A DNA stretch of 64,000 nucleotides. It comes from Neodontobutis hainanensis (lineage: Eukaryota; Chordata; Actinopteri; Gobiiformes; Odontobutidae). The stretch is taken from contig JALDNG010000475.1 in the NCBI GenBank assembly GCA_024349245.1, positions 1 through 64,000 of the forward strand. The letters run 5' to 3'. Made by a program: the position numbers and the translations under genes. Positions 11,901-21,682 of this stretch are shown here, piece after piece; the stretch's first letter is position 1; each line of letters opens with the position of its first letter. The notes beneath the pieces were generated by a model that was given only the letters and a program-made list of their open reading frames with translations, did no database searches and was not told where the DNA came from.

Positions 11901-12304
11901 ATGTCGTCAAGGCATATAACAGAGCTCAAATAGGGAAAATAATTTACACTTCCCAGCAGTATGTCAAAACCAAAAGACGAAACAATTACACAGTGTTATT
12001 TCGTGAAGGTGCAGATCAAATATGGACAGATTAAATTATTGTGTTCCTACAATGAACACAATGAAGGTCAGAATGAGATAAAACTTGCATTTTTGAATGA
12101 ATTTGCAGTTGCAAGCATAAATCTTCTACAAGATACTTTGACAGGTGGAACGTGTTTCCATATTGTTAGCCTCCTTGAAGTTCCTGTGAGAAAGACAGTG
12201 GTAGGACTTGAAAGTATTTTGGCTAAGTTGATGTGCATTGATTTGTCCTCGATGCCTGGTATTGTGTTTGCTGCACATTTCCCTAACAAACTTGAAAGGG
12301 ACTA
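8283..12304 (+). pseudogene. CACTA/tnp2-type transposase, frameshifted
   Basis: An ATG at 8,283 gives a basic start (MAQKYNSRWRRKVKSQQ) in an exon ending at 8,360 (or 8,318). A 25-nt micro-exon at 9,324-9,348 restores phase to an exon starting at 9,707. The body has the features of tnp2/DUF4218-type transposases: a cysteine cluster (HTYCSSCFM, QCKTCEAN), NTDGIPIFKSS with the first catalytic Asp near 10,577, a CDLPA motif, the knuckle FGCLKCEQPG, then GIDYMHSVLLGVMRLL and FHFEDKNGYLL with the presumed Glu. Frames break near 10,050, 10,260, 10,945, 11,710 and 11,990. At least five indels make the copy inactive unless some are unseen introns. It probably moved the surrounding element. Confidence 0.72.
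8862..8939. repeat. (TA)n microsatellite
   Basis: An uninterrupted alternating TA run of about 78 bases in an intron of the tnp2-type transposase gene. Such runs are unstable and commonly length-polymorphic. Confidence 0.95.
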
Positions 12305-12839
12305 AAGATATTATAAAGTCAAAGATATGATCTTATTTTGAACCGAGGAGCCCATGATTTTTACTAGTTGAAAATCCTTACTGAAAATGTAAAATATGTT
12401 GATGGACAAATAGTTTATAGTGATGCCATCTCAACTGTTTTATATGGGCAAATCTATTTTCATACAAAAAAGTCACTTTGGGGCTAACATGAGAAGATGC
12501 ATACATCTGAATATACAACATTAAAATTATTAATGATATGAGTTTTTGGCAGTTAAACTGATACATCTGAAATGTAGAAATTTCTTTGCTCTCAAGTTAC
12601 CAATAAATTACTGTTTTTATTTTGCAATGTGTTTTGTGTGGTTAATAATATTTTACTGGATTACATGCAGTGAAATATTTCAAATCATTTATAGAAAATA
12701 ATATAAAAGAAGAGGGTCTTTGCAGCATAAAATTAAAGATTTACAATTATTTTATTCATACAGTACACATTAAATTTAAAAAATCATGTGGATTAAAATA
12801 TATGATATGAAACCAAAACAGTGATCCAAGTCTGAGAAT

Positions 12840-13208
12840 TCAATAAGCACTTGTGGAAATCTCTTCCTTTGCTCTATCTGAGTTAAGAATGAGATGCATG
12901 AATTGAAGCCGGGATGAAAGTATATTGAGTCCATGGAGAGAACTCTCTGATTTCTCTATCTGAGATCACAAAGAGACACAGAAGTTGAGAAACTCTGAGC
13001 ATTATATTAGAGCTTGTTGAGATCTCTTCTGAAACTTAAATGGAGACTAAATTGAGATTTAGTTCATGTTATTGCTCCAGAGAAAAGCCTGAGAAACAGG
13101 AGAAATAAACCATTGTCTCAGTTTGGTGTCATATGGATCTCAAAGTTGTCTAGGAGAAATAAATGAAACATGTTGGAGTTCTCTTTTCAGATTTTCTTTT
13201 CCTCTGGG
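12840..13208. repeat. Right subterminal repeat region of the BEN/tnp2 element
   Basis: No coding sequence is visible. The stretch is crowded with GAGAA/GAGAT and TTTCTC/ATCTC motifs in both orientations, for example CTCTGATTTCTCTATCTGAGAT. The left end at 3,270-3,540 has the same motif style, including CTCATATATTTCTCCTA, matching in inverted form TAGGAGAAATAAATGA on the right. This could be transposase-binding sequence. Confidence 0.45.
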
Positions 13209-13517
13209 AGGTTACAGTAAATTAAGATCTTACATTTAATTTATTTGTATAGTTTGCTCTTTTGCATCTATTTAATGTAAACAATTATAGACCATTGCAC
13301 CTTTACATGGTGCTTTATCTTATACATAGTTCGACCATTTGTATGTATAGTACAAACTTAAAAAAAAAAAAAAAACAACTATTCCTCATGTCATTTATTG
13401 GTGCATTATATTTTACACCAATACAATTTACACCAAGTTAACCACAACACACAATGTTGTTTTGCCATGGCACAATTTCATTTCAAACACAGTGGAACCC
13501 GCTCGCGTCAACTAGCG

Positions 13518-13855
13518 TTTATTTGCACTCTCTGCATGATACACTGCACCCTAGATTAGGACACTAAATATCTCAACTGTTTAAACCAGTTACAACCAGT
13601 TGGCTGGGTTAGGGTTAGGGCTGGACACATAGGAAAACTACTGAGTCAAAGCAGGAAGTGTCCCCTCCTGTGAGAGGTGTGGCCAAAGGTTAGGACCTTT
13701 TGAGCATTGAGTTGACCAGCATCACAACATGTGGGCTGTGTCCCAGCGCTGGCTTGTACATTTTTCTGAGTTGAATTAAATGGACAAACTTTACATAATA
13801 GTAGTTCCAACACTCGTACCAAAAGAGCCGGGAGAAACTGGTTCTTGGAGTAACA
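13518..13855. mobile_element. Truncated LTR related to the solo LTR at 55,548
   Basis: From GCATGATACACTGCACCCTA to the terminal GGAGTAACA this segment matches the 422-bp solo LTR at 55,548-55,969 closely, with a few internal indels. The 5' TG end is not recognisable here. Its right boundary abuts the endonuclease end of the Penelope-like element. The function (promoter, polyadenylation) would be that of an endogenous LTR, and no internal genes accompany it. Confidence 0.6.
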
Positions 13856-15361
13856 CCTGCAATCCTAACCGCCTGTAGTCCATGATTAATAAAAATGTCT
13901 GACCACAGGAGTTGTTGTTTTCTTGTGATTATTTATGTTATATCTGTGTTGAGTCATTCTGAGAGCTAGTGAATTCCTAGTCTCTCCCACATATTGAATT
14001 TTACACACATTGCAATAAATCAAATACACCACATTAGAGGTTTCCAGGCTAAATCCTTGTTGGATATTATATATATACTATTTGTGCGGCCATTTTTGAC
14101 TAATTCACACCTTGTGAAAGTCTCTGTAATCACATTAGGTTTTCTTACTGATTTGTATTACAGGTAATGTAGCTCTAACCAGGTAGTCACACAAATTTGG
14201 ATTTATTTTGTAAGCCGAATTAACCTGGTGGTTCTGCAGGAGTCCTTGCTCATAAATGAAATGTTTATAATTGTTTTTGAATAGACTGTGTAACTTAATA
14301 TTAATTGGCGAACATTTTGTGATGAGAGGGATCATCTCATTGGTAGTTTTTTGTTTGGGTGATTTAAATGTCTTCAAACACATTCTTAAAAAGCTTCTGC
14401 AATAGCCACATTTGAGGAGTACACAGAACAGGAGATGGACAGCTGTTTTGAAATCCTCCCTGTTCGTGCAAATCTTCTTGAACCTGGTGAGCTGTGATTG
14501 TACCAAACCTTTAAAAGTGTGTTTTGGATGGAAGCTTGTTTTGTGTAGGAAAGCGTGTGTGTCTGTGTCCTTAAAATAAACTTTTGCGCTGAATGTGTGC
14601 GTGGTTGGGAAGTCCGGTCCTTTGTAGATTGTTGTGTCCAAAAAGTCCACAGAGTCTTGGGTTAATGTGTGTTTCAGTCGAATAGATGGGTTGAAGGTGT
14701 CCAGTGTGTTGAAAAAGTCCATGAAGTCTTCTTTTAAGTGAGTCCAGATTCAAAAAATATTGTCCAGGTAACTGATGTTGGCATAAGAAAGGGCAAATCT
14801 CTTACCCATGGCTGTGCCTTTGACTTGTAGATAGTATTCTCCATTAAATATGAAGTCATTTTTAGTGAGATTGATTTCTAGTAGTTGGAGTAATTCTGTA
14901 TCCAGTCTGGAGGGGTCTGGGTATCGTTGAAAAAAGTCAGCTACAGTCCTTATGCCTTCCTGAATGTCAATATTGGTGTAAAGTGAGTCCACGTCCATGG
15001 AAAAGAAAAGAGAGTCTGTCAGGGCCTTGATGTTTTTAATCAGAGAAAGAAAATGATATGTGTCTTTTATTTAAGCTGGGTGCTTTATGGACAAGGGGTA
15101 TAAATAATGTTCAATGTATTCTGCCGTCTGGCACGCTTCACTTCCACAGTCTGAGACTATCGGCCTGCCAGGTGGAATTATGTGTGGGACAGTCCATTTC
15201 TGAGGGTCTTTGTGGATTTTTGGTAAAATATGGAATCTTCTGGGTCTGGGCTCTCGGTCTCCTTTTAAATACTGTTTTTGTTTTGCATCAATAAAATGTT
15301 TGTTGTATAGTGTGTCAATAAATGTATGTACCGGGGGATGGTCTTTAAGTAGATAGGTTCC
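13856..15361 (-). pseudogene. Penelope-like element: reverse transcriptase core and GIY-YIG endonuclease (3' portion)
   Basis: Reading leftward from 15,361: an RT segment with RRFHILPKIHKDPQKW and GRPIVSDCGSE, then MDVDSLYTNIDIQEG (the catalytic-Asp block), LLEINLTKNDFIFNG, KGTAMGKRFALSYANI, then VDFLDTTIYKG and HPKHTFKGLVQSQLTRF. Further on (about 14,038-13,965) is VVYLIYCNVCKIQYVGETRN, a GIY-YIG endonuclease signature. Together these are diagnostic of Penelope-like retroelements. The frame is broken in several places, including a stop after IQISKKT and loss of sequence around the YLDD region. The 5' portion continues at 25,323 on the far side of a 9.95-kb insertion. The copy is inactive. 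Confidence 0.8.
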
Positions 15362-15365
15362 TTCA

Positions 15366-15666
15366 GGGTCCGTGTATCTTTTGGTCATTGAATTTTCCTT
15401 TCAGAAACGGATATCAAAAAACAAAAAACAAGTGGTTATTTGATTTTTGTTTTAAAATACAAAATTTAAAATTAAAATACAACGTGTTTCTCTTTTTCAG
15501 TGTCAAAAAGAGATGAGCGAAATTTTAAAAATGATTTGAATTTCAATTTCTATTTCGGATATCAAAAAATAAAATTACTTTAAAACAGAAACCAAAAAAT
15601 GCCCGTTTGTTCATATTCCGAGACCGGATGTGGTTAGCACTCACGTGACAAGACCGCCACATTTGA
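15366..15666 (+). repeat. Left terminal inverted repeat (301 bp) of the 9.95-kb transposon
   Basis: Identical by eye to the reverse complement of 25,018-25,318, both 301 bp, ending inward at CCGCCACATTTGA. It contains two CGGATATCAAAAAA copies about 150 bp apart. It ends 28 bp before the transposase start codon, so it must include the transposase promoter or 5' UTR. Confidence 0.9.
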
Positions 15667-15694
15667 CAGAGTGACGGTGTGCTTAGCCAATAAA

Positions 15695-18600
15695 ATGTCT
15701 TTGGAAACTTACTCAGTTATGATTTTAGACATGGCAAAACAAGGCCTGTCATCCACAGAAATCTCAGCGCAGATATCACAAGTAAATGGGGGAGCGAGAG
15801 GATGTTCCGCAAGAAACGTGAGGAGATTTTGCAGTGAAAATGGATTTAGTTTGATGGGACTCCCTGACGCACATTTGGAGTTGGAGGTGGCAAAAGCTAT
15901 AACCGAGGTATGATCCTGCTTTTTTACCTTTTACTACAGAGAAAGAGAGAGAGAGTATATAAATTTATTATTATTATTTTACTATTGTTCATATAACTGT
16001 TTTATTGTGTTTGTATATATTATGTATATATATTTTATTTGTATATGCTTTGGCAACATTGTTTCAAAAACTTTCATTTATTTGACTGGCATCTTTAATC
16101 CCCGTTTATTACGAATAGTACATAAATCCCAATAAATAGCCTCAGCCTTCCATTATTTATAAATAGTTTCTAAGTCACAGTTAACATAATCCTCACAACA
16201 CTGATAAATGCTATAACACAAAAACGTCTTATTTCATGATACACACATCAGCTGGTATAATTTTGGAACGTAGAAAAAGACATGTATATTTTTTTATTTT
16301 CTAGACTGGACCTACATATGGAAGAAAGATGATGAAGGGGTATCTCACTATGAAAGGAGTGTATGCTGCAGAGACACGAATTGGATCAGCGCTCAGAACC
16401 ATGCATCAGCCATACCATGAAGCAAGACGTCAGGTCTATTACTGTCTCCTCTCTAATACCTAATCAAATATGTGGAATTTATGTGTAAATATGAGATAAT
16501 GTTTTTGTCTGTGTTTTTGCTGTTTAGCTGCAGTTACTTAGATTGTATAAGATTAAAAACTTACAGATATTTATAGTAAGCCTATAATCAGAACTAACCC
16601 CTAATTTTCATTTTACTTTTTTGACAGAGACACAAATAGACATTAGGTTATATTTGTAAAATATGCAGCCATATAGGACTGAGATTTTTTTTGTGTGAAA
16701 TAGTTACATCGTTTTCCTATCTCTCTTAGGGTGCCCGCAATCTCAACCCCATACCATATCAAGCTGATTACATGGGTCAAAAGGTTCATATGGACCAAAA
16801 CGAAAAACTGGCTATGTTTGGGGTTACCCATGTTTTAGCCATCGATGGCTACAGCAAAAAGATTGTTGCTCATTCCACAATGCCTATAAAAAACAACCTT
16901 GCCATCTATGAAAATGTTTTCAGGTAATAGCAATTATTATTGTGGACACTAAAGAAAGTGCATACACATGGCTACCATTCATGATAGAATATAAAACATA
17001 TAATAACTGTTGAACATCTACAGTATATTGTTATGAAGCCTATTATACTGAGAGTAACTAATAACAGTTAAGTTTGAAAAGTTTTTCACAAAATAAAACA
17101 CTTTTTTCATCCAATAGGCCTGCAGTACTTGCCTATGGTATGTGGGACCAGGTACGAGTAGATCATGGCAAGGAGTTTTATATGGAAGTATTATCAAGTC
17201 AAAACTATTGAGAGCGCGTAAACACGATTTCGAGCGAGCAGGCTACAATGTGAGCGAGCATACGCAGATCTGAGCGAGCAGGGTCTATAGTGCCCTCTCG
17301 TTTCTGTGTCAGCGCGTGCAGAAATCTGTCAGTGCGCTCTCAGTTCTGTGTTAGCGCTCGCTCCAGTCTGTCTGCGCACTCTCACGATTCCGTGTTTGCT
17401 CCCTCTCTGTTTTTGACTGTGTTTGAACAGTAAGCTGCTGAGGGCGCAGTAAGTTTTAAAAAAATGGCAACAGGACATACCCACATCCGGGTATAAGCTC
17501 ACTTTACTTTCAATGTAAAAGTCAACAAGTCCCGTTGACGAAAAGTAAGTTAAGTGAAACAACCTGCATTCAAGAACCGTTTTACCGTAGTTAGCATTGG
17601 TTTCGCCCTTTTTTATCCATCAGTGAACAAATAACTGTTTTGATAAACATTTGTGATGTTGTTGCAAGCTTGTTGTCTTTCTAGCTTAATTAGCATTAAG
17701 CTAACAACTGTGAATGACAATTTCTTATTTAGTCATTTTACAGTAGCTTAATGGTCAGTGGTGCATTTGATAATGTGTAAAAAATTACCCCTTACAATAA
17801 TCAATCTTGTCTAATTAGGCTACTCAAAACTCACAGGTATAAGCACACGTGACATTACTAAGAACATAGGTCCACTAAGGGATGTAATATTGGAGAGGTT
17901 TATTCAAGTCCTCAATCATTCCCCCATTGATATGGACTTCCTTGAATTTATTTGTTCACAAGAGATAATTTTGACAAATGCTGTGGCCAACTCAATTAAC
18001 ATCCCACCAGTTGTGGAAAGACTACACAGTCTTCTAGATCACATCTATTGTTGTCAACCTGAAATACCAGATGTGTATTCGGAGCAAGCACAAGAAGCAA
18101 CTGTCCATGACTCTTGGAATGATCCCTCAGCATCTTGGCGTATCTAAAAGTGTTCAGAGATGTCTTGCTGAAAACAACATGCCAGTTATAAACACATGCT
18201 CAAAAATAACAGATGAAGAACTGGACCATATGGTGGCAGATATCAAGACAACAATGCCACATGCTGGGTATAGAGTTTAAAACCATTTACCTAAAACTAT
18301 TATTGAAACTCTTTTTTCTATACTATTGTCATCTCCTATTGTATCAATAACCAATCAACACACACAAGTAATACATTCTAGATAATAATCTTAAATGCAC
18401 TCTGATAAACAGATTAAAGCTGTAACTTACAAACTGAATAAATTAACTTTTACCAGCAGACCTCACCATACAGTATAGTAGATTTGATATATTAATCACA
18501 CTTTTTTCTTTCATTTAGACTTAAAATACAAAAACATTTTTTAATTTATGTACTATATTAAAAGTCTGTTGACCTAAATATAGAAATACAGTATATAGTC

Positions 18601-21600
18601 AAGGATAGTGAAAGTAGTTCTGGTGAGGTGGAGCTTTTAGTAACTTACCTTACTTAACTGACATATATTTTACAATGGATAATTAGATATTACAAAATGA
18701 ATAGATAATCCTTAAATAATGTTTTATAGAGAAGAAAATGTGTATTAAGGTTTCACATCACTTAATTGGATACAAATTCCAGAGATTACATTATTATAGG
18801 CCTGTTTAGATTTTGCTGTTGTGCAAAAAGTTAGTGAAATTTGGAAAACATTTTAGACTTGTAGGGTGTAAGTAATAATTTCACCTTCAATATTGTCATT
18901 TTAATGACCGATGGATCAAAAGCAGAAGAGCAGAAATGTTGGTGTGTTGTAGTCATTTGTGTGGGTCCTGGAGATAGTTTTCAGATAATTCCAATGATGC
19001 AACAAATTTAAATGAAATACAAATAATTAAATTAAAATTATATTACAATAAAACAAAATATGTCCAGTGGTTCACAGAAATAGAAATGTAAAATATGTCG
19101 GTACATAACTGTGCTTGACCTGAATGAATGAATCTTAATGGCTGGATGATTATGGACAAAATGTGGAGAATAAAGTCTGTCTCACTGGGACAAAGTGGTC
19201 CAAATAGTGTCCTGTTCCAACTGTGCAGTATCAGTCAATCAATCAAATATATGTTATTGTCCCAAGTGCAGTGTCACGCAACAGCAGAGCATACAGCACA
19301 AAAAAACACAAATACATTTGTATATGTATCACACACATTCATACAGTAAAGGTACTGTTACCAGCTATTATCAGTGTAAATAATACAGCTTATTGAAATT
19401 ATTATTAGTCACAAACTATCGGGAGCAGTGGCCTGCTTTGAATAAGAACTGACTGGTCAGGTTGAGATTCCGGAGTTTGTTGTGTTTTTAATCATTTGAG
19501 CCTTATTTATGTCCCCTGTCTCTGACACCGCAGAGTTTTAAAAGGCAGGACGCAGTCAAATCTCACATTTAAAACTTACATTTAATTAATATTATTTATT
19601 TTTTTTGTTTCTGCTGCAAAGAGAATCACACGTGGGATAGAACCTTAGTTTGTAGGACACATCACTCAAACCCCGGTGTAGTAATGTCTTGCTGCAGTCA
19701 GGAGAGGTACTAATAAATCAAAAAGTAAAAAATAAATAAAAAATACAACTATTATTATTATTATTATGTAATAAAGAAATACATTTAGTAGTGTGACATC
19801 ATATTTTGTTTATTCTGTTACACAAATGATTTCAGTGACCATGAATAACTTTTGCTGCCATCTAGTGAGGTAACAGAGGTACTACATTAGGGCTTATATT
19901 TATCAAGTTAGTCATTTTCTGTTAATAGGTATAGGCATAATGTCCAAAGACATGCATGTATAGGTCAACTGGCAACTCTAAAGTGTCCCTAGTGAATGAA
20001 TGTGAGCAAGAGGACTCCCTCGAAAACTAAATGTTTCATCTCAAGGGATTTATCCTCACAAAAATGTGAATAAATAAATAAATAAATAACCGTAACTATA
20101 CAATCCAAACTTTAAAAAGTATATATTATCCGCTTGTACCTTTTGTACTCTTCTACATACGTTTTCCATATTTATTTTTTTTGTTTTGCTTAAAAAAACA
20201 GTGTGATTATTGTAGCTTAACTTGTTGACTTTTACATTGAAAGTAAAGTGAGCTTATACCCGGATGTGGGTGTGTCCTGTTGCCATTTTTTTAAAACTTA
20301 CTGCGCCCTCAGCAGCTTACTGTTCAAACACAGTCAAAAACAGAGAGGGAGCAAACACGGAATCGTGAGAGTGCGCAGACAGACTGGAGCGAGCGCTAAC
20401 ACAGAACTGAGAGCGCACTGACAGATTTGTGCACGCGCTGACACAGAAACGAGAGCGCACTATAGACCCTGCTCGCTCAGATCTGTGTATGCTCGCTCAC
20501 ATTGTAGCCTGCTCGCTCGAAATCGTGTTTACGCGCTCTCAATAGTTTTGACTTGATAATACTTCCATAGTTTTATTTGACGCTTTTCATGCAGGAGCTG
20601 CTGTCATCTCACCGCCATAATCAGGAGCGAAGGCCATATTTACAGACTTCATCCACAAAGGTACAGCTCAACAGTTTGTTTGGTTGCTTCAGAAATTCAC
20701 TTGTATGCCTGTTTTTTTATTATTACTATTAGTATTTTTGTTTCAGCAGCATACTGTTGTTTTGCATGCATGAGACAAATTGTCGTTGCTATTACTATGC
20801 TTTCCAAATTTTAGAGTTAATTAAACAAAATTCACTATGGCTGAGAACATGTTTCTTTTAAAAGCTGGTTCCAGCTTAACAATAAAAAATTACATCCTAT
20901 TTGTCTTCAAGCAGAATTCCTGGTAAAACTATAAATTTACTTGTTCGGTGGTCAATGTGCATAATGACTGCTGAGTTAATACATTTACTGGGAATTCTGC
21001 ATTACAATTTTTCCTTAATAGACTAAGATTTATTTACCCACCAGAACAAATTGACTGATGACACATCTTTGTTGCAAATTCAGAATCATATAGTTGAACG
21101 AATCTGGCCTGAAGTCAACAATCGTGTCAACTATCCACTGAAGACAGCACTTATGGGGTTGGTGGATCAAGAGGAAATAGACATGAACGACAGCCTTGTG
21201 AGATATTGTGTGTCCAACCTTACTGGCCGCTTGTGTGAGATTGGTCTTACAAGGCTGGTGGAGTCATGGAATGCTCATAGAATTCCAGGTGAAATTACGG
21301 ATTACAATTATTACAAGAGGCATTCACAAGTTTTAATACCAACAGTATGGTCTTTATTTTACAGGTAAAGGAACACCAAATGACTTGGCTGGCCGTGGGT
21401 GTCCCAAAAAAATCCAACAGGAGCTGTTGCCTCATTCAGCTGAAGCAGCAGACCTTTACAGCCAACAGCTGGGATCATCACTGACAAGGCATTCAACTTT
21501 TGGAGTGGATCCATTTTCAACTGAACAGGACAAGATTACAGTTGAGAACCAGTTTGCCGAACATTATTCAGACATTTCAGAAGTGTACTCTAGAGCAGTG

Positions 21601-21669
21601 AACAATGACTTTGCCCCATACAAACAGGCATTGCTCTGTCTTATAACCACAACTCAGCGCAATGTGTGA
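15695..21669 (+). CDS. Integrase-like (rve) DDE transposase, six exons, split by a nested transposon
   Basis: Exons are 15695-15907, 16305-16433, 16730-16923, 17118-17181 plus 20577-20660 (one exon split by the insertion), 21084-21288 and 21365-21669. All joins have consensus GT/AG ends and matching phase, and the sum is 1,194 nt (397 aa and stop). The N-terminus (MSLETYSVMILDMAKQGLSS) looks like a helix-turn-helix. The core shows HMDQNEKLAMFGVTHVLAID (first Asp), WDQVRVDHGKEF (second Asp) and NHIVERIWPEVNNRVNYPLK (Glu), a complete DDE triad. The C-terminus includes GVDPFSTEQD. Without the insertion there is no stop or frameshift, so this gene was intact when interrupted. A polyadenylation signal AATAAA follows near 21,728. 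Confidence 0.85.
17182..17529 (+). repeat. Left TIR of nested element, with GAGCGAGCA repeats
   Basis: Matches the reverse complement of 20,221-20,568. Near the outer end GAGCGAGCA occurs three times (about 17,232, 17,252 and 17,273), with related GCGCTCGCTC further in. These clustered direct motifs may be transposase-binding sites. Confidence 0.85.
17825..18280 (+). pseudogene. Helix-turn-helix N-terminal remnant of an integrase-type transposase
   Basis: One frame reads from near 17,822 through ERFIQVLNHSPIDMDFLEFI to a stop near 18,145. The overlapping frame reads LGVSKSVQRCLAENNMPVI, then ITDEELDHMVADIKTTMPHA and GYR before a stop. The second part matches, from memory, the HTH block (ending in a P-x-A-GYR motif) that precedes the integrase core in fish rve-type transposase-like proteins. 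The two frames need a one-base shift or an intron to join, and the catalytic core is gone. It belongs to the nested element, not the surrounding transposase gene. Confidence 0.6.
19940..20006 (+). mobile_element. Internal fragment of a tRNA-derived SINE
   Basis: TGTCCAAAGACATGCATGTA through CTCTAAAGTGTCCCTAGTGAATG matches the middle of the SINE at 56,882-57,228. Neither the tRNA-like head nor the tail is present. It lies inside the 3,387-bp nested transposon. Confidence 0.6.
20221..20568 (-). repeat. Right TIR of nested element
   Basis: A 348-bp inverse of 17,182-17,529 with four base differences seen by eye. The equal lengths and sharp inner ends at CTTGTTGAC support the boundaries. Confidence 0.85.
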
Positions 21670-21682
21670 AAAGCCATTAGCT

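Larger units (their letters stand above)
3223..13208. mobile_element. ~10 kb CACTA-like DNA transposon carrying a BEN-domain gene and a tnp2-type transposase
   Basis: The outer ends are CCCAGAGGAAAA at 3,223 and its inverted copy TTTTCCTCTGGG ending at 13,208. Flanking bases are TGGTTAAG and AGGTTACA, which share GGTTA in register; the immediate two bases on each side are AG. Duplication length is therefore uncertain (2 bp, or a decayed 8 bp). Subterminal regions (about 3,270-3,540 and 12,840-13,180) are rich in GAGA(A/T)/TTTCTCC motifs in both orientations, recalling CACTA subterminal repeats. Inside are two divergently transcribed genes, a BEN-domain protein and a tnp2-type transposase. The canonical CACTA terminus is not present, so the superfamily call rests on the transposase. 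Element limits are moderately supported. Confidence 0.5.
17182..20568. mobile_element. 3,387-bp nested DNA transposon with 348-bp TIRs and 8-bp target duplication
   Basis: The ends are ATGGAAGTATTATCAAGTC and its inverse. The duplication AGTTTTAT lies at 17,174-17,181 and 20,569-20,576. Excision restores the host transposase reading KEFYLTLFMQELLSSHR. Terminal inverted repeats are 348 bp with four mismatches by eye. Coding content is limited to an N-terminal helix-turn-helix remnant, with no DDE core. It is therefore a deletion derivative needing a transposase supplied in trans. Confidence 0.9.

Noticed and set aside
3215..13216. 8-bp target duplication for the BEN/tnp2 element
   Set aside because: Only GGTTA of the flanking octamers matches; a 2-bp AG match is equally possible, so no firm duplication is claimed.
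17329..17562. 77-codon minus-strand ORF in the nested transposon TIR
   Set aside because: It lies within the inverted repeat and is duplicated at the other end; no motif or splice support.
17825..18280. Treating the HTH frame as an exon of the surrounding DDE transposase
   Set aside because: It lies inside the nested element; the outer transposase is complete and in frame without it.
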